From Anaspis maculata (taxonomy: Eukaryota; Arthropoda; Insecta; Coleoptera; Scraptiidae): a stretch of DNA of 64,000 nucleotides. Of the stretch, positions 10,617-25,600 are shown piece after piece. Within the stretch, counting starts at the first letter, position 1. Each line of letters starts with the position of its first letter. The translations under genes and the position numbers were made by a program. The stretch covers positions 49,907,416 to 49,971,415 of the forward strand of contig OX421966.1 of assembly GCA_949128115.1 (NCBI GenBank). Direction: 5' to 3'. Below the pieces are notes generated by a model. That model saw only the letters and a program-made list of their open reading frames with translations, did not search any database and was not told the origin of the DNA.

Positions 10617-13600
10617 GTGAAGGTTCGAACCTCTCTTTTTTTCCATTTTACTTGACTTTATAAAATTATTTGTTTTTAGAAATCAAGAGACGAGCCCACA
10701 TATTCGTATGTGAAAGTTTTTAATCTTCCAGTTAATCAGTCTGAAGCCAGTATCAAAGGCCGACTGAATTTGTTGAGTAGTAACACAGGAGGACGTGTTG
10801 TTGAAATACAGAAAGAAAAAGATTTGCGAACGGCTTTAATAAGATTCAACAGTGAAGACCTTGCTATTAGGTAAGTTTTCTTGTTGTTTAATCTCACATT
10901 ACCTTTTTGCAAATTAAATAGACTTTTGTGACCTGTGCTTTTACTATTGTGGATCTAAATTCAAAGATAAGATTACAAAACAAACTTGAACATTTAATTA
11001 TGTATACAATGAGTAGAGACGGGATTTTAGGCCGTTAAAAAGTGGAAATTAGGACACATTTTTAGGCAAATAAAAGCTGTATTTTAGGACGCTTTAGGCC
11101 GTAACGACTAAAATAGGCCAAAATATTTTTCGTATGTAATCAAACAAATTATTGATTTTTTAGTATTGTCTCCCTGAAATGGTTATTTTGCCGACTGTTT
11201 TGAGTCCACAAAACACGAATTTTTGCGAACTGTATCTGAAAGATTCTCCCAAGGTGTTGCATTGTTGATTTAGCAGTTTAGTTGCTGTAGTTACATTTTA
11301 CGAAATAGGCAACTTCACTATGGCCGATATAGAGGACACAAATTGGTGGTTGGAAAGCTCATGCTAAAAAATGATGTACGCGACAAGTACGCAAAATTCT
11401 TCGGCGGCTCACTTGCTTTAAGGGATAACGCGCATTTATCCGCTAAGGATTCATTTTGCGTACTTGTTACATAAATTACCAATTGGTGACGAAACGAACA
11501 AAAGTGACATACAGTACGGGACAAATAGAACAATGTGAATCATTTCAACCGTAACACAGAAAAAACCTATTGTAGGCTGTTAAAAAGCACCCTTATGACA
11601 TTAAATCCAAGTTTTGATAATTTTAGGCAAATAAGACTCCAAACAAAGAGATGTGAAAGGCTATTCACAGGTGTCCTCAAGTAGAAATGAGTTTAACAAA
11701 ATTGTCACCAAAAACTGTTGATGAGACCTTGTAATAGAGGTTCTGGGGAGCACAGAAATGTATCTAACAAAATCGTAGCTGATCCCGAACGGCAATTATT
11801 CAATTTTGAGGATTATCAGTTAAAAATGTCGTGATAAAAGTTTTGCTTTGTTTTTTTTTTCAAATTTTTAGAATAACTAAGATTGTCTAAACGGTTAATT
11901 TTGCATCTCTCCCAATATCTGAAAAAATCTCTGTGAATAGACTCATACCCTTCTGTTCTAATGAGAGTCCAAGACCTCCATTGTTGAGGAACTTCAACAA
12001 GTTTTGGAGATAACATGAATTTCCAAAGCTTCTGATAACACCCTTGTCCCAAAACACTTTGATAATATATTTATGCCCTCTTCGTAAGGTCCAGCTACAA
12101 CCTTTGCAGTGCTGAAACACTTTTCAACAATTTTGTTCATCGTTTTGAAGGCAGACACAAACGGAATCACTCAAAGTACTCCCACATTTCCTATGTTTTC
12201 CGGATCAGTAAGACCGGCGCTCTCCTTTGAAAGTTTCTGGCAGGTGTTCCTCTTGAATATCTCGTCGTGGTAACTTTTGCACACTAAGTTCAACTTCTTG
12301 GGCTACAGCAAAACTTCATCACGCCAAAGTATCAGCACAAGATCATTTCAAAACAAATGGTTCACAAACCCTTGAAAAGATGCAACTCTGGACACAGGTG
12401 TCCTCAAGTAGAAATGAGTTTAACAAAATTGTCATCAAAAACTGTTGATGGGACCTTGTAATAGAGGTTCTGGGGAGCACAGAAATGTATCTAGCAAAAT
12501 CGTAGCTGATCCCTAATGGCAATTATTTAATTTTTAAGATTATCAGTTAAAAATGTCGAGATAAAAATTTGGCTTCGATTTTTTTCAAATTTTTAAAATA
12601 ACTAAGATTGTCTAAACGGGTCATTTTGCATCTCTCCCAATATCTGAAAAAATCCTGTGAATAGACTCATACCCTTCTGTTCTAATGAAAGTCCAAAACC
12701 TCCATTGTTGAGGAACTTCAACAAGTTTTGGAGATTACATGAATTCCCAAAGCTTCTGATAACACCCTTGTCCCAAAACACTTTGATAATGTATTTATGC
12801 CCTCTTCGTAAGGTCCAGGTACAACCTTTGCAGTGCTGAAACACTTTCCAACAATTTTGCTAATCGTTTTGAAGCCAGACACAAACGGAATCACGCAAAG
12901 TACTCCCACATTTCTCACGGATCAGTGAGACTGTTGCTTTCCTTTGAAAGTTTCCGACACGAGTTCTCTTCAAAAATCTTATGTTGGTAACTTTTGGCGA
13001 CCAATTTTAGCTCCTTGGGCCACAGCAAAACTTCATCACACCCAAGTATCGTCACAAGACCATTCCAAAATAAATGGTTCACAAACCCTTAAAGGAGATG
13101 CTTCGAAAAGAGGGGGGTTAATTATGATGTGACAATCTTTCGCAAAGTTCTCCTTTTTTTCCTGCAGAGCAAAACTTTCAATCAATGCGCCTCAAAGCTC
13201 CATAAGTCTTCATACTCATAACCATCTCTTTCTGTTTATTTTCTTCACAAACCTTATTCAACGTAATTTCTTTGAATTTCCCACGTAAGTCTTTTAGAGT
13301 GATGAAGCAGTACGGACATGGAAGTAGCCGTAGTTGTTTGCTGGTCATTGATCAAAAGAAGTTTAAATTCCTGAACAAATTTTCAAGAAATTGCATTGAT
13401 ATTAGTCATTTCAAACATCAACTTGATTTTATTTGGTCTAGAAGATGCAGAACTAATTTTAAAGAAAGTGGAAAAGAAAAATTACACAGGCAGCAAAAAA
13501 GTCGTTACGTAGATTGAGGATCGATTGAGAAAAATGGGGGTATCAACCAGTTTCAATAGGCTTATGAATGGTTTGCATTGTACCCCAGGTGAAAAAAACC

Positions 13601-16600
13601 TATATGAAAATATCGAGATGATGTTTCAAATGACCAACATCAATGGACTTGGGTTTAAATTTGTTTCGGATCTTGAACTTATTCTCTCGATCAATGGCCA
13701 GTGAATGGCTACACGACAACCATGCCCGTACTGCTTCATCACTCCAAAAGACTTACGAGGGAAATTCGATAAAATGACGTTGAAATGAGGTTTGTGAAGA
13801 AAATATAGAAAAAAATAGTTACGAGTATGAAAACTTATGAAGATTTAAAGGCGCATTGATGAGAAATTTTGCTCTGAAGGAAGAAAGAAGTTTTCAAAAG
13901 AGTGTCACAAGCTCAATCAACCCCCCTTTTTTTTTGAAAAAGACAAAGCTTGTATGTTACCGAGAATTGCATCATTCCAGAGTTGCATCTTTTCAAGGGT
14001 TTGTGAACCATTTGTTTTGAAATGATCTTGTGCTGATACTTTGGCGTGATGAAGTTTTGCTGTAGCCCAAGAAGTTGAACTTAGTGTGCAAAAGTTACCA
14101 CGACGAGATATTCAAAAGGAACACCTGCCAGAAACTTTCAAAGGAGAGCGCCGGTCTTACTGATCCGGAAAACATAGAAAATGTGGGAGTACTTTGAGTG
14201 ATTCCGTTTGTGTCTGCCTTCAAAACGATGAACAAAATTGTTGAAAAGTGTTTCAGCACTGCAAAGGTTGTAGCTGGACCTTACGAAGAGGGCATAAATA
14301 TATTATCAAAGTGTTTTGGGACAAGGGTGTTATCAGAAGCTTTGGAAATTCATGTTATCTCCAAAACTTGTTGAAGTTCCTCAACAATGGAGGTCTTGGA
14401 CTCTCATTAGAACAGAAGGGTATGAGTCTATTCACAGAGATTTTTTCAGATATTGGGAGAGATGCAAAATTAACCGTTTAGACAATCTTAGTTATTCTAA
14501 AAATTTGAAAAAAAAAACAAAGCAAAACTTTTATCACGACATTTTTAACTGATAATCCTCAAAATTGAATAATTGCCGTTCGGGATCAGCTACGATTTTG
14601 TTAGATACATTTCTGTGCTCCCCAGAACCTCTATTACAAGGTCTCATCAACAGTTTTTGGTGACAATTTTGTTAAACTCATTTCTACTTGAGGACACCTG
14701 TGTATTTCTTTCAACATAACTATATATTCCAAAGCTGAGTACAAACGACCAAAACAAAAACCGGAAGCCATTTTGTCTAGAATCATGTCCCTGCGTCAAG
14801 ACTAGATCTCAAGCCGTTGAAAAGAAAAGATAGATAGAAAAGTGAGAAATTTCAGTTACACATAAATAGTTATTAAGACTTCTTTGGCCAACCGGTTTCG
14901 CTGTTAGGCATCGTCAGGGTTGAGAAGTGACATTTTGTTATTTATAATTATGTATAAAAATTTTTATAAAGCAAAATAAAAGTACCTATAACGTCAACAC
15001 CATTGAAAGAAGGATGGAAGAATTTTTTCAATAAATTCTATTAGGGTTGAAATAAATTTACTCCCATAGTTTGAATTGAACAAATTAGAAAATGGATTTT
15101 TCCCCAACATTGTGGATCATTTCCACCATAAAATCAAAAAAGACTATTTTAGGCCATTAAAAAGGTCTTTTTAGGACAGTAAATCCGATTTTGTCAGTTT
15201 CAGGCATTTAGGCAAAAACAAAGGGGTGTCAAAAGCAATGTTTTTCCAACACTAATATTTATTTCAAGGTCTCATGCACATGCCTAAAACAGAAACAAAA
15301 AGGCATTTTGCCTAGAATCCGGTCTCTAATAATGAGAACAATAATTTGAACTGTGGCCTTGATTTTTACTGTGGGTTCCACCAAAAGCTTGAGTGGGTTA
15401 ACTTTAATCTGAGTTAGTTGCTGCAACACAGCCAATAGAATGTTCGTCCAGTTGCTTTGCACCTAACTCAGATTAAAGTTACCTTGCTCATACAACTTTT
15501 AGTGGAACCTGCAGCGTTTATTGGTAAAAACCAATAAACCAGCACTAAACAATGGCTAGGCATTTTACTGGTATTAGTTTCATGCTGTTTTTCTTTAGCA
15601 TAAGAACCCGTTCTATGTCTATGGCTTGAGGACAGAGTGGCCAAGAATTTTTTTGCATACTCTTGGACGTACTTTGGTCTATTTATGAATGTAAGGTCGA
15701 TTTCACGATTTGTTGTCATCTTAGTCCAGCCGTCATATTGAACTTTTTCATAAATGAACCGATCTTAATGAAACTTGAAACGTATTTTGTCTCATTTATG
15801 ATTGTCAAGTCAAGGTGACCGTGTCATAAAGGAAAAGGGGACCCAAAGCCGCACATTTTACAGTAACGATTCTACCAGCATTCTCTTCCTTATGCAATTT
15901 TGAGTGGATCTAGGTACGGAAGAATGCGATTTACTCACGTTGACTATTCCATTTTCGCACTTGAATATCGCCCACTTTCCTCTTCTGTCGCCATGGTAAC
16001 CGCTAAACCACTCTATACGCTCAATCCACCTTTCCCATGAGCACATCACGCATACCTGTGAAGGCACAACTGGTGGTGTGTATCAGCCGTCTGTACTAGC
16101 GGGAATATGCGCTCACAGGTATGCGCGCAAGTGATTTCCCTGATGGGAAAGGTGGATTAGTGATGACGTCAAAAGTTATGCTGGGTCACGGTTGCGTTGG
16201 AGAACTACACTATTCTGCGATTGTTGCACAAATGGCCGTTCGAGATCTCTTCTGTGCGCACTATCGGTAACGCAGTAAACCGTTCGAGAACTCAGAACGT
16301 GTCGCGTTGAAAGTGACAAAATTCGCAGCACCTCAGAGCGCCGTGAAAGTTACTCGTCATGCGCACCCTCAGCACCCCACATATTTCTCTGTCAGACTTT
16401 TTTTAATTTTGAATATAAATCGTTTCGATTGGGTACTTACGTGGTAGGCAGTACCTATAAAAAATGTGTATTTTATCAGAAAAGCTTATTTTACTTTAAA
16501 ACTAAACAGCACTGCGATCGCCAATCAGTGAGATTGACAGTGACATTTCCAGCACAGCGACAATCGTTCGGAAAGTGATAGTTACTTTGCCAGTTTTGCC

Positions 16601-19600
16601 TTACTTGACTCCAAAAATCTAACGGCTCGATACCAAGTTGGGGCTGAGACCGCCGTAAGTGCGGTTACTATAGCAACAGCCAATCAGACCGCTCTATTTG
16701 GCAAGTTACGCCGTCTTAACTTTTGTGCCTGCAACTTGGTATCGAGCCTCGCAGAATAGTGTAGTTCTCGAACGCAATCCAGGGTTTTGTATAAAAAAAA
16801 AACAATCTCTGCTTGGTTGGCAGCACTTACTGTCACTTCTGATTCTCCCTCCCTCAACAAGCGAGTAATGATTGCTTCTCACTTATGAGGATGCAGTTTG
16901 CCGACACGAGCCTTGGCGAGTGTCGTAAAGCATCCAAATGAGTAATCGCCATTACCCGCGAGTAGAATACGATGCTTTATCCAGTCTTATTGAAAAATGC
17001 ATGTGATGTGATAATGCGTGCATTATTCAATAGGATTGGATAAAAGACTTTTCTCGTTGGATATTTCTTAATTACGATGACGTCATCAATTTTTTCAAAT
17101 GACAACCCTCAATTTTTTTCATAAAATTGATAGCTTTGGTTAAAATAAGATAATAATAAAATGCACACAAAGTTTGAAAACGTGATATTCATTATTACCA
17201 AAAAATGTTTTTTTATACAGTATAGTAAAACAAAATCGAAACCTATTTTAGAATTTTTTTCGAAAAAAAATCATAACCGGAAATAGGAATTTTGTGCAGG
17301 ACTTTATCACCACACTGTATAAATTCACTTGTGCAATGTATTTCATACGAAAAAATCCGAAATAAATAGTAACTGAAAAATTAAAATATTGAGGCCGATA
17401 TATCGGTATTGGCCGATATGGATATCGCATATATCAATATCGGCCGATAATCGGTATCGGCCAAAAAATCCATATCGGTCGATCCCTAGTTCAATATGAC
17501 GGTATTGACGGTCAAAAATGGCGTCGGATCGTAAAACTAAGCATGAAAGCAAGTTTATCTATGCTTTTTATGCGTATTGCGTATATTCCAAATTTAATCC
17601 GAATCGGTCAGTTGATACAAAAATGCAATATGACGGACCAGCATGGGTCACAAGTGAAAAATGTCTAATGTCCACTCTTTTGGGCATAAACTATCTATTG
17701 GAAAAAGTTCCAACTTCATTCCTCGAAGAGGAGTTCAGCTCAAAAATCTGTACACAGACAGACGGACAGACAAGCAAACATGCAGATCTGATCCTAGAAC
17801 CTATAATTCAGCATTCAGATGAAAATACGCTTGAATAGTCCGACGACAGACAAACCAGCCACAATAGAACACTTGAGGGTGGGTTCAGCCAGCTTATTTA
17901 GCGGTTTTAGTTTTAGGCGTAAGCGCTGAATCGCTTATTGGCTATTCTGAGGAGGCTGGTTCATAAGAGCCAATGAGCGTCGCTGCGCTTGCGACTAAAA
18001 TCAAAACTTGCGGCTAAATAAGCTGACTAAACCCACTCAACTTACTTCTGAAATGCGCTAATAAATCGCAGTACATAGTAGGTAAATTATTTATTTTTGG
18101 GCTCGTAGCCAAATATCTCAAAAAGCTTGAAATGTCATTACTGCTGAATTCAAGTGATCGAAAATATCATTGCTACAATCGAAGTTTTAAATCAATTTGA
18201 TCATTTATTTATTCATCTCATTTGAGACAAATTTACTACCTGCAAGAACTATACCAAATACCATTATAATCCATTCCAAGCGTAGAAAAACTACAGCTTG
18301 CCATGGAAAATTCGAGTTTTGTTGGTGTCCCTGATTTTTCATGTTTAATGCCATTTTGACACAAGGGAGGTTACGCTAGAATTTCCAAGGACGTCTATAC
18401 TGACTGGACAAGAAGCTTCGCCGGTTTTGACGTAGAAAGGTGAAGCCGAGATTTGACAATCCCGACGGTCGAAGTGTTATTGTCCGCGACTGGTCCGCCA
18501 CCCGTAACCGCCCGTAACCATAGTCACGTTCAGTCGGAGCACGCTCGAAACTGTCGTTCAGAAGTTCGCTGCCAGGCCCGGTATGGGCCCGGTCTTGTAA
18601 AATGATGGCAGTTAGTCAATTACCTACAACAAAAAGTGTGTTATGTTTCGGGGTCCGCTTGTTGCGAACACTATTGGGCTTGCGCGGCATAATCAACGAT
18701 AATTCGCCATGGATGCACAAGAGGCTGGCGGCGTCCATCACGAATGTCACGATGACAATCCCGACGGTCACAGATTCAAATCAAGCTTCAAGATGGCGGC
18801 GAAGTTTCTTATCCAGCCAGTAGTATAGACATCCTTGAGAATTTCTGTCCCCACATAAAACCTTCATCTAAATTACGCTGTTGTCAGATTGTCATTCTGG
18901 GGACTGCGTCGCCAGTTTGCTCGATGACCTGATCTTCTTTTTTTCGGCCAGGAGATCATGATCCTAACACAAAAAGTCAATTATTAACGTGAATTTTTGA
19001 CTTGATACCGCCAGTTACTAAGTTGTTATGGGGCACCAGCGAGGCCCCTTGCTCTAGCTCGTCCGGCAGAATGATGGCCTTCTTACATGAAAATCTGTAA
19101 TTTTGGGTCGATGTATGTACTCATAAACCGATAGATTTACGAGTTCACCTGACTGCGCCACTAGGTTGATGGTAAGAGCAAGAGGTCATAAGCTCAGGTC
19201 ACGAGATCACTTGCGACGAAATCACACTTCGGCGCTGGTAATGGGTCTTCCTCGGTCATTTTGAAAACTATATTTCCTATAACAGTGCTTATACTTTTGT
19301 TGCTGTGGCACCCCCAATACTTCTCACTATTGAAAGTAGTGATGTGAGTTCAGAAATTTTCCGTCTCGAAAAATTTCCAATCTGGAAAATTTCCGGAAAA
19401 TTTTCCCAGCGAAATTTGGAAATTTTCCAAAATTTCAAATTTGCCGCGAGTTTGAAAGTAAGAAGATGCGAATCAGTCTCGGATTCGGTGAACTTAACTT
19501 CACTCCTCACTCTAATTGATGAAAAAATCTTGACAGATCAATGATACAATGTTAGAATGCTAGTAAGACTATTTATTTTCCATTTTCAAGTGCTTAAAAT

Positions 19601-22600
19601 TATATTTTTGTGAATTAGGCCATTATTGCGTCACAGTATATTATAATTATATAATATGCCTATTTGGTGTTGTTGAAATAGGAAAATTATGAACAAGACA
19701 ACATGTCCAGTTTCAGTCAATTCTGAACCCTTGCGGAAAATTTCCGGAAATTTTCCGGAAAATTTCTGGAAAAATTTCCGAGTTTTAAATTCCCGGAAAA
19801 TTTACATCACTAATTGAAAGTAATATGGCTAACGGCTAAAAAAATAATGAAAATAATGTGTCAGCGTCAAAATCTGACCATAACAATTTAATAAACTGGC
19901 AATCCAGCATAGCAAACATCATTTTGACAAATTTGAATTAATAAATCATCTTGACTTCTTCAATCTATCAACTTCAAGATTGTCCAACTTGAAGAAAAAA
20001 TATCATAGGCAACTGTGTTTTTTTAAGCTTGGAATGGATAATACTCGTATTATAGGCATATTTGTAAATACATGCACTGTATATTTGGTACCCGGTCCTT
20101 CGCCAATCGTACGGGTTTGTGGCTTATCCCCAAGTCGCAGTCGCCGGGTTTGTAGTTTATCATTGAGTCGAAGTCTGCAGCGAATTTCTTACCAAGGTTG
20201 GAAATGGTGGGCCTATTTTTCGGTCTTACTTTGGCTATTTGACCTTCAATGCGTATAGTGCAAAACTTCATGTCAAGTTAATTTTCGCATGAACTTTAGC
20301 ACTTTAGCATAAATGCTCAAAACATGATGAAAGCATGCATGCTGTAAGTGACTATTTTGGTAGAAGAAGTCAAATAGGACCTTGACTAGGACTGAAAATC
20401 TGTCGTGTGATCAAATGAATTCTTAATTTAGGCAGGCTGTGCCCTAGTCCAACGCAGCTCGCATCCCTAAATTTGACCAGGACATAGCCTGCCTAAATTA
20501 AGAAATAATTGGATCACACGATATCATCATAATTATTGCGTTTCAGATTTTCAATTTCGCGCTCCACATTTCAAATTCACCTATAAACTTTTTCCGCGTC
20601 CCCGCGATAACGAACCAAAGCAAAAAAACGTTCGCCTAAAGAAACTCTCAGTACAATCACAGTAATCTTCAACCATGCTGCTTTTATTTCCTGAATAAAA
20701 TACAAATTCAATTACTACAATTTTTGATTGAGAAATTTCGAGAATTCAATTGCACCGATTGAAAGAAACATGGCATATTCGAGTAAACCTTACGATAGAG
20801 ACCACAGGTGAGTGCGATCACTGTTCTAAAAAAGTTTTTTCGTTACGTTCGGTTTCCTATCGTGAAAAAGCTGACTCCTCAAAATTTATGGAAGCAAAAT
20901 CAAGTATCAAGAATAATATAGCTACAAGCAGCTAAAATTTCTATTGTGTTTCTGCATTTTACAGAGCGCAAAAAAGGCTACAAGATGAAGACGTATATGG
21001 TAGAAAAATCACGGCATCATCCGTGACGCCATCTTTGAGAAATTATAATGGTGAGTTTTTATCGTCTCTATATTGTCTTGCAAGCCAATAATAGTATATC
21101 ATTCAACAAGCGGGTAATGATTGCTTCTTACTCGAGTAATAGCCATTACCCGCGAGTAGAATACTTTGCTTTATCCAGTCTTATTGAAAAATGCAGGCAT
21201 GTATGCTCGTGATAATGCGTGCATTATTCAATAATATCGGATAAATACATTATTTTCTTTCCATTGTGAATGTTCCACATTCAATACTTAATAATAATAA
21301 AACTTCGCAGGCCGTAAAGTGAGGGGGAGCGAAGCTGCAGCATTTCAAGCGGCAGGGGGGCTCCAGGTGCCGCAGCTCCGTAAATTTTCACAACCAGACG
21401 CGGTGCTGTCACAGCAATTTTCTTCTGGCAAGGATACGAAAAGATTTCCATTAGTAAGTTTTTCTTGCACGTTAGATCAGATCTTACGGCATCTTCTGAA
21501 ACCAGTTTTTGAATACCTCTCATGGACGATTTCCGTAGGATTTGACCGGACAAGATGTGTTACGACCGATTAGAGGCATGCAGGACGTCTCTTCTGGATC
21601 GGGAATGGCGTCGGGCGGAAACGAACGAAATCCGATGGAGCTGGGCTTCATGGTCGGCGGCGGCGCCACCAGACGGCGTTCGAGGACGCCGCAGGATCCT
21701 AGAATTCACAGAACGAGCGGCAGTTCGGACCAGTTCAGCGACGATTCCGCAAAATCCAGCGACAGTCAAGGTCAGGCCAAGGTCAATCAGCCGGTCGACC
21801 TCGTAATTTCCAATCTGGATCCCAGCATCAACCTGAAGGAGATGAAGAGGCTGCTCACCAACATGTTCAAAGAATACACCATGGTATGTGATTTTATAGG
21901 CAAACATAGATGTTGGAAAGTTAGGTTTAAAAATTCAACTGTAGTGTCTTAATTTTTTTTTTCTTGCACTTGGCAGTTTTTTGCTACTATACTCGTAGAT
22001 TAGTATTCTATCTAAAAAAAATTGGTATGAGAACTTACGTCACAAGAAAAAATTGAAGTTATGCAACGTGTTTTTTTTGACGATCAGTGGCCTTTCTTAC
22101 ACTAACACTTAAATTCGAGACCAAGTACTTACTGACCTGACCTTGGAGACCTGATTGAACCCGATTAAAGATAAGGGATCAGACAGCGAATTCTAATGAA
22201 TTCACTGCGCACTGATGAAGTTTTTCATTGTCAAAAAGCTTACTCACCAACCCTTTTGCTGACTCACGATTCAACATCCAGTATACTGTTGTCCACGTCC
22301 ACGTGTTAACGTCCACTATACATTGTACAAGTATGTGCTCATACGGACTTTCTAACAATAGAGAGACAAATTGGATCTCAAGATTTTCTGATTCAGTTGA
22401 AATGAAATTTTTTGACGCTTATTGAAAGGGGTGGAATGTTTCTGATGTGCAATCTCCGTTCTATCCATATATTTTTTTGCTGTGTTATCGTATTTTCATA
22501 CATAAATTGAGTGCTATCTTATGCTATCTTTTTTTCAATGCCTCCCTACTTTTCATAGATACTAGCCCTGAATGTAATCATGCAAGCCGACGGCACGTCA

Positions 22601-25600
22601 CTGGCGAACTTGAGGGTCAACAATCAGCAGTCTGCCCAATTCGTCATATCACAACTTCACCGTCACAAATTAGGCCACAAGAGAATCGTCATAAACTATG
22701 CCCAAACAAACACTCCTGATCCGGAACAGCTCAAAGCGATGGTCATCAATATGTCACAGGTAGGATTTTTTTTGTTTTTTTTTTTCATTTTCTCTCATCG
22801 ATTTTGTTGTTCATAATTTTCATTGAATCCAGTACCTATCCAGCATTTTTTTTGAGCATTTGATTTTATATTTTATTTTCATTTCTATACGGTAGGAAAT
22901 CCCAGGCAATCAAATGCCATTGTTCAAGTTCATGGAACTGCTAGAGTCGCGCTACCATTGCACGGTATCCATATCAGAGATGAACAAACTGAAAGACATC
23001 TGCAATATCACAGAAAAGATGGGCTCGAGGATCATTTCATTCCCCGAAGAAATCAAATCTTCACCTCCGCCGAATCTGAGCCAGGTTCGTGCTATTTCTT
23101 TTTCGAACCATTTTCATTATTCATTCATTCCTCAACTTTCCAGACCTTACTTCCGTATTGCATCATGCACTGTGCCCAAGGTCTTCCGAATTTGGGCTGG
23201 TGCGAACTGAACACGACCCAAATTCCCAACGTGATGATGTCGCTGAAGCTGTTCACTGACAAGCTGCACAAGCTTCTCGCGATTCACATGGGCTACATGC
23301 CGCTGTTGAGTTTTCAGAATTGCTACCAGCAGGAATGTCACGAACCCCTTCCGGTTGATCACAACGGCGTGCCGCTGGAACATTTGGTTTCTTGCGTGCC
23401 CAACGTTGAAATCAAGCTGAGCGGTTCGAACAAGAACATCAAGACCATCAAGTATGAAGTCAAAGCGATCGAAACGGACGAAGGTAATTAACATACATCA
23501 ATAATGACATCATAATGAAGAACGGTGTGTTGTTTTGACTCGTTGCGCTCGTCAGGCAACAAGTGCCAATGTTTTTGTTGCCTATTTTCATTCTCAGGTA
23601 CATGCAAAGTGTTTTTGTAGTGCGTCAATTGGCTGGGAGTTTGGCCGCGCGTTGTGCTTGGATAAGAGAAATTTGGGAAATCACAGATCACTTGACGCAC
23701 TAGAAAAGTATACTTGGCATGTAAGTGCTAATCATTTAAAAAAAAACCAAAGTTGTTACTGGAACTACGTAGTTTTACAAAGCTACAACGGCGGCGGTTT
23801 TACAAGAACGGCTTCCAAAGGTGCATTTTTTTTACAGAAGCAATACTGAAAAGCGTCCCTCCATCTTTGGCGCACAACGTGAACTTGTTGTGTCGTGAAA
23901 TGGTGGATCTTTTGAAAACGACCGACAAGTGTCAGCTGTTGCTCAGCAAGTTCATACCGGCATATCACCACCATTTTGGACGCCAGTGTCACGTGGCCGA
24001 TTACGGCTACACCAGATTGATCGACTTATTCGAATCCATTTCCCATGTGGTGCAGGTATGTTTAATTCCAAACAAATGTTCTGGTGCTCCTGGTTTTCCC
24101 AAACCACCAGCTTCATTAAACTGTCCATAACATGAACTAGAGCTTCAGGACTAAATTCAGAGATGCCACTCATCCCCTGCACTCAGTTCGCCTCACCCTT
24201 CACTCAAATCAGATTGAGAAACATTCCGAGGCATCCTCGAATGCGCCAAGTCCCCACTCGCATGTCACGTATTTTTTCACTAATATTTCAGAATAATGCG
24301 AGTTACTTCTTCACTTTTTTCATGAATTCGAAATTAGGGATTGAGGCCAACTCGAGTGAGAAGTGCGTGGAGTGGAGGTTGAGTGGCGGCTTTGAAACTG
24401 AGTAAAATTCGAGTGAAGGGTGAGGTGAAAGTGAGTGCAGGATTAGTGGTGGCATCTTCAAATTTGTCCTTCACAGCCGAACTTTTTTGGCAAGATAGGT
24501 ATTCAGTCAATGTTTTGAAGGAACCGTGAAAAGTCTTGCGACAATTTTGTTTTGACATATTTTGTATTCTGATTTAGGTCGGGGTACCGTTTTAGCTTTT
24601 CAATTTGAAATTATGTTGAAAAGACATAAATTTATTCCTGAAACATTCTGAAATAGGTTTATGTACTGATTCGAAATACGATACGTTAAAGTAACATGAT
24701 AATTTGAGAGGCTTTGAATAAAACTCATTGTGGCTGCACCTTCCTTTGATCAAAGTAAACTGACCAGACCTCAATCACTGACATGCATTTTCACCAACAC
24801 AACCATACCCACATATACATGGCAGCGTTACCAAACCACTTAAAAATCACAAGGCAATGAGGTTTTTCCCTTGCCAGATTACTTGATTTTTTGATCAAGT
24901 TCAACTGACCAGACCTCACTCACTGACCCACAAGATCACAAAATAAGCTGTTGTATACAAAAAAACCACTTGACAGGACATTCAAAATAAAATCAGATAT
25001 ACAATTTACTACTGAGTAGTGACTCTTCGTTGTAAGTTAGCAATATACAGGGTGTTTTAGCGATGATAGCAAAAAATTCAACTGTAAGTAGATTTCGCCG
25101 AAATACGACAAAAACCTATATACGATTTTTGCAAAGTTCGGCCTAAAAACGAAGATACAGCTCTTGAAAGTTAATTTTTTTCGGATTTCAAAAATTTGTA
25201 ACTTAGGAACGCTTCGACAAAATTAGTTGGAATTCAGCATAAGCTGATTTATCAACATTATCTATCAACCTACCAAATTTTGAAAGAATCCAACCAGTAG
25301 CGTAGAAATTATGGAGGGGTCACCTTAAGTCAACTTTTCTTTGGATGCTTCTAAATTATTGATATTGACTCTTGTAACTCCTACGCCACTGACTGGATCC
25401 TTCCAAAATTTGGCAAGTCGGTAGATATTCCAGTCCAGATTCCAGTCTGTGCTGAATTTATGTCAATTCTGTCAAAACGTTGCTGGGTTACAAATTTTTG
25501 AAATCTGAAAAAAGTGAACTTTGAAAGGCTGTATTTCGTCATCAGACCGAACTTTGCAAAATGGTGTATAGGTTTTCGTCACATTTTGACGAGATCTACA

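Noticed and set aside
11887..14481. Three similar small protein genes
   Set aside because: They lie at the same position of repeated transposon arms; copy identity follows the DNA and no domain is recognised.
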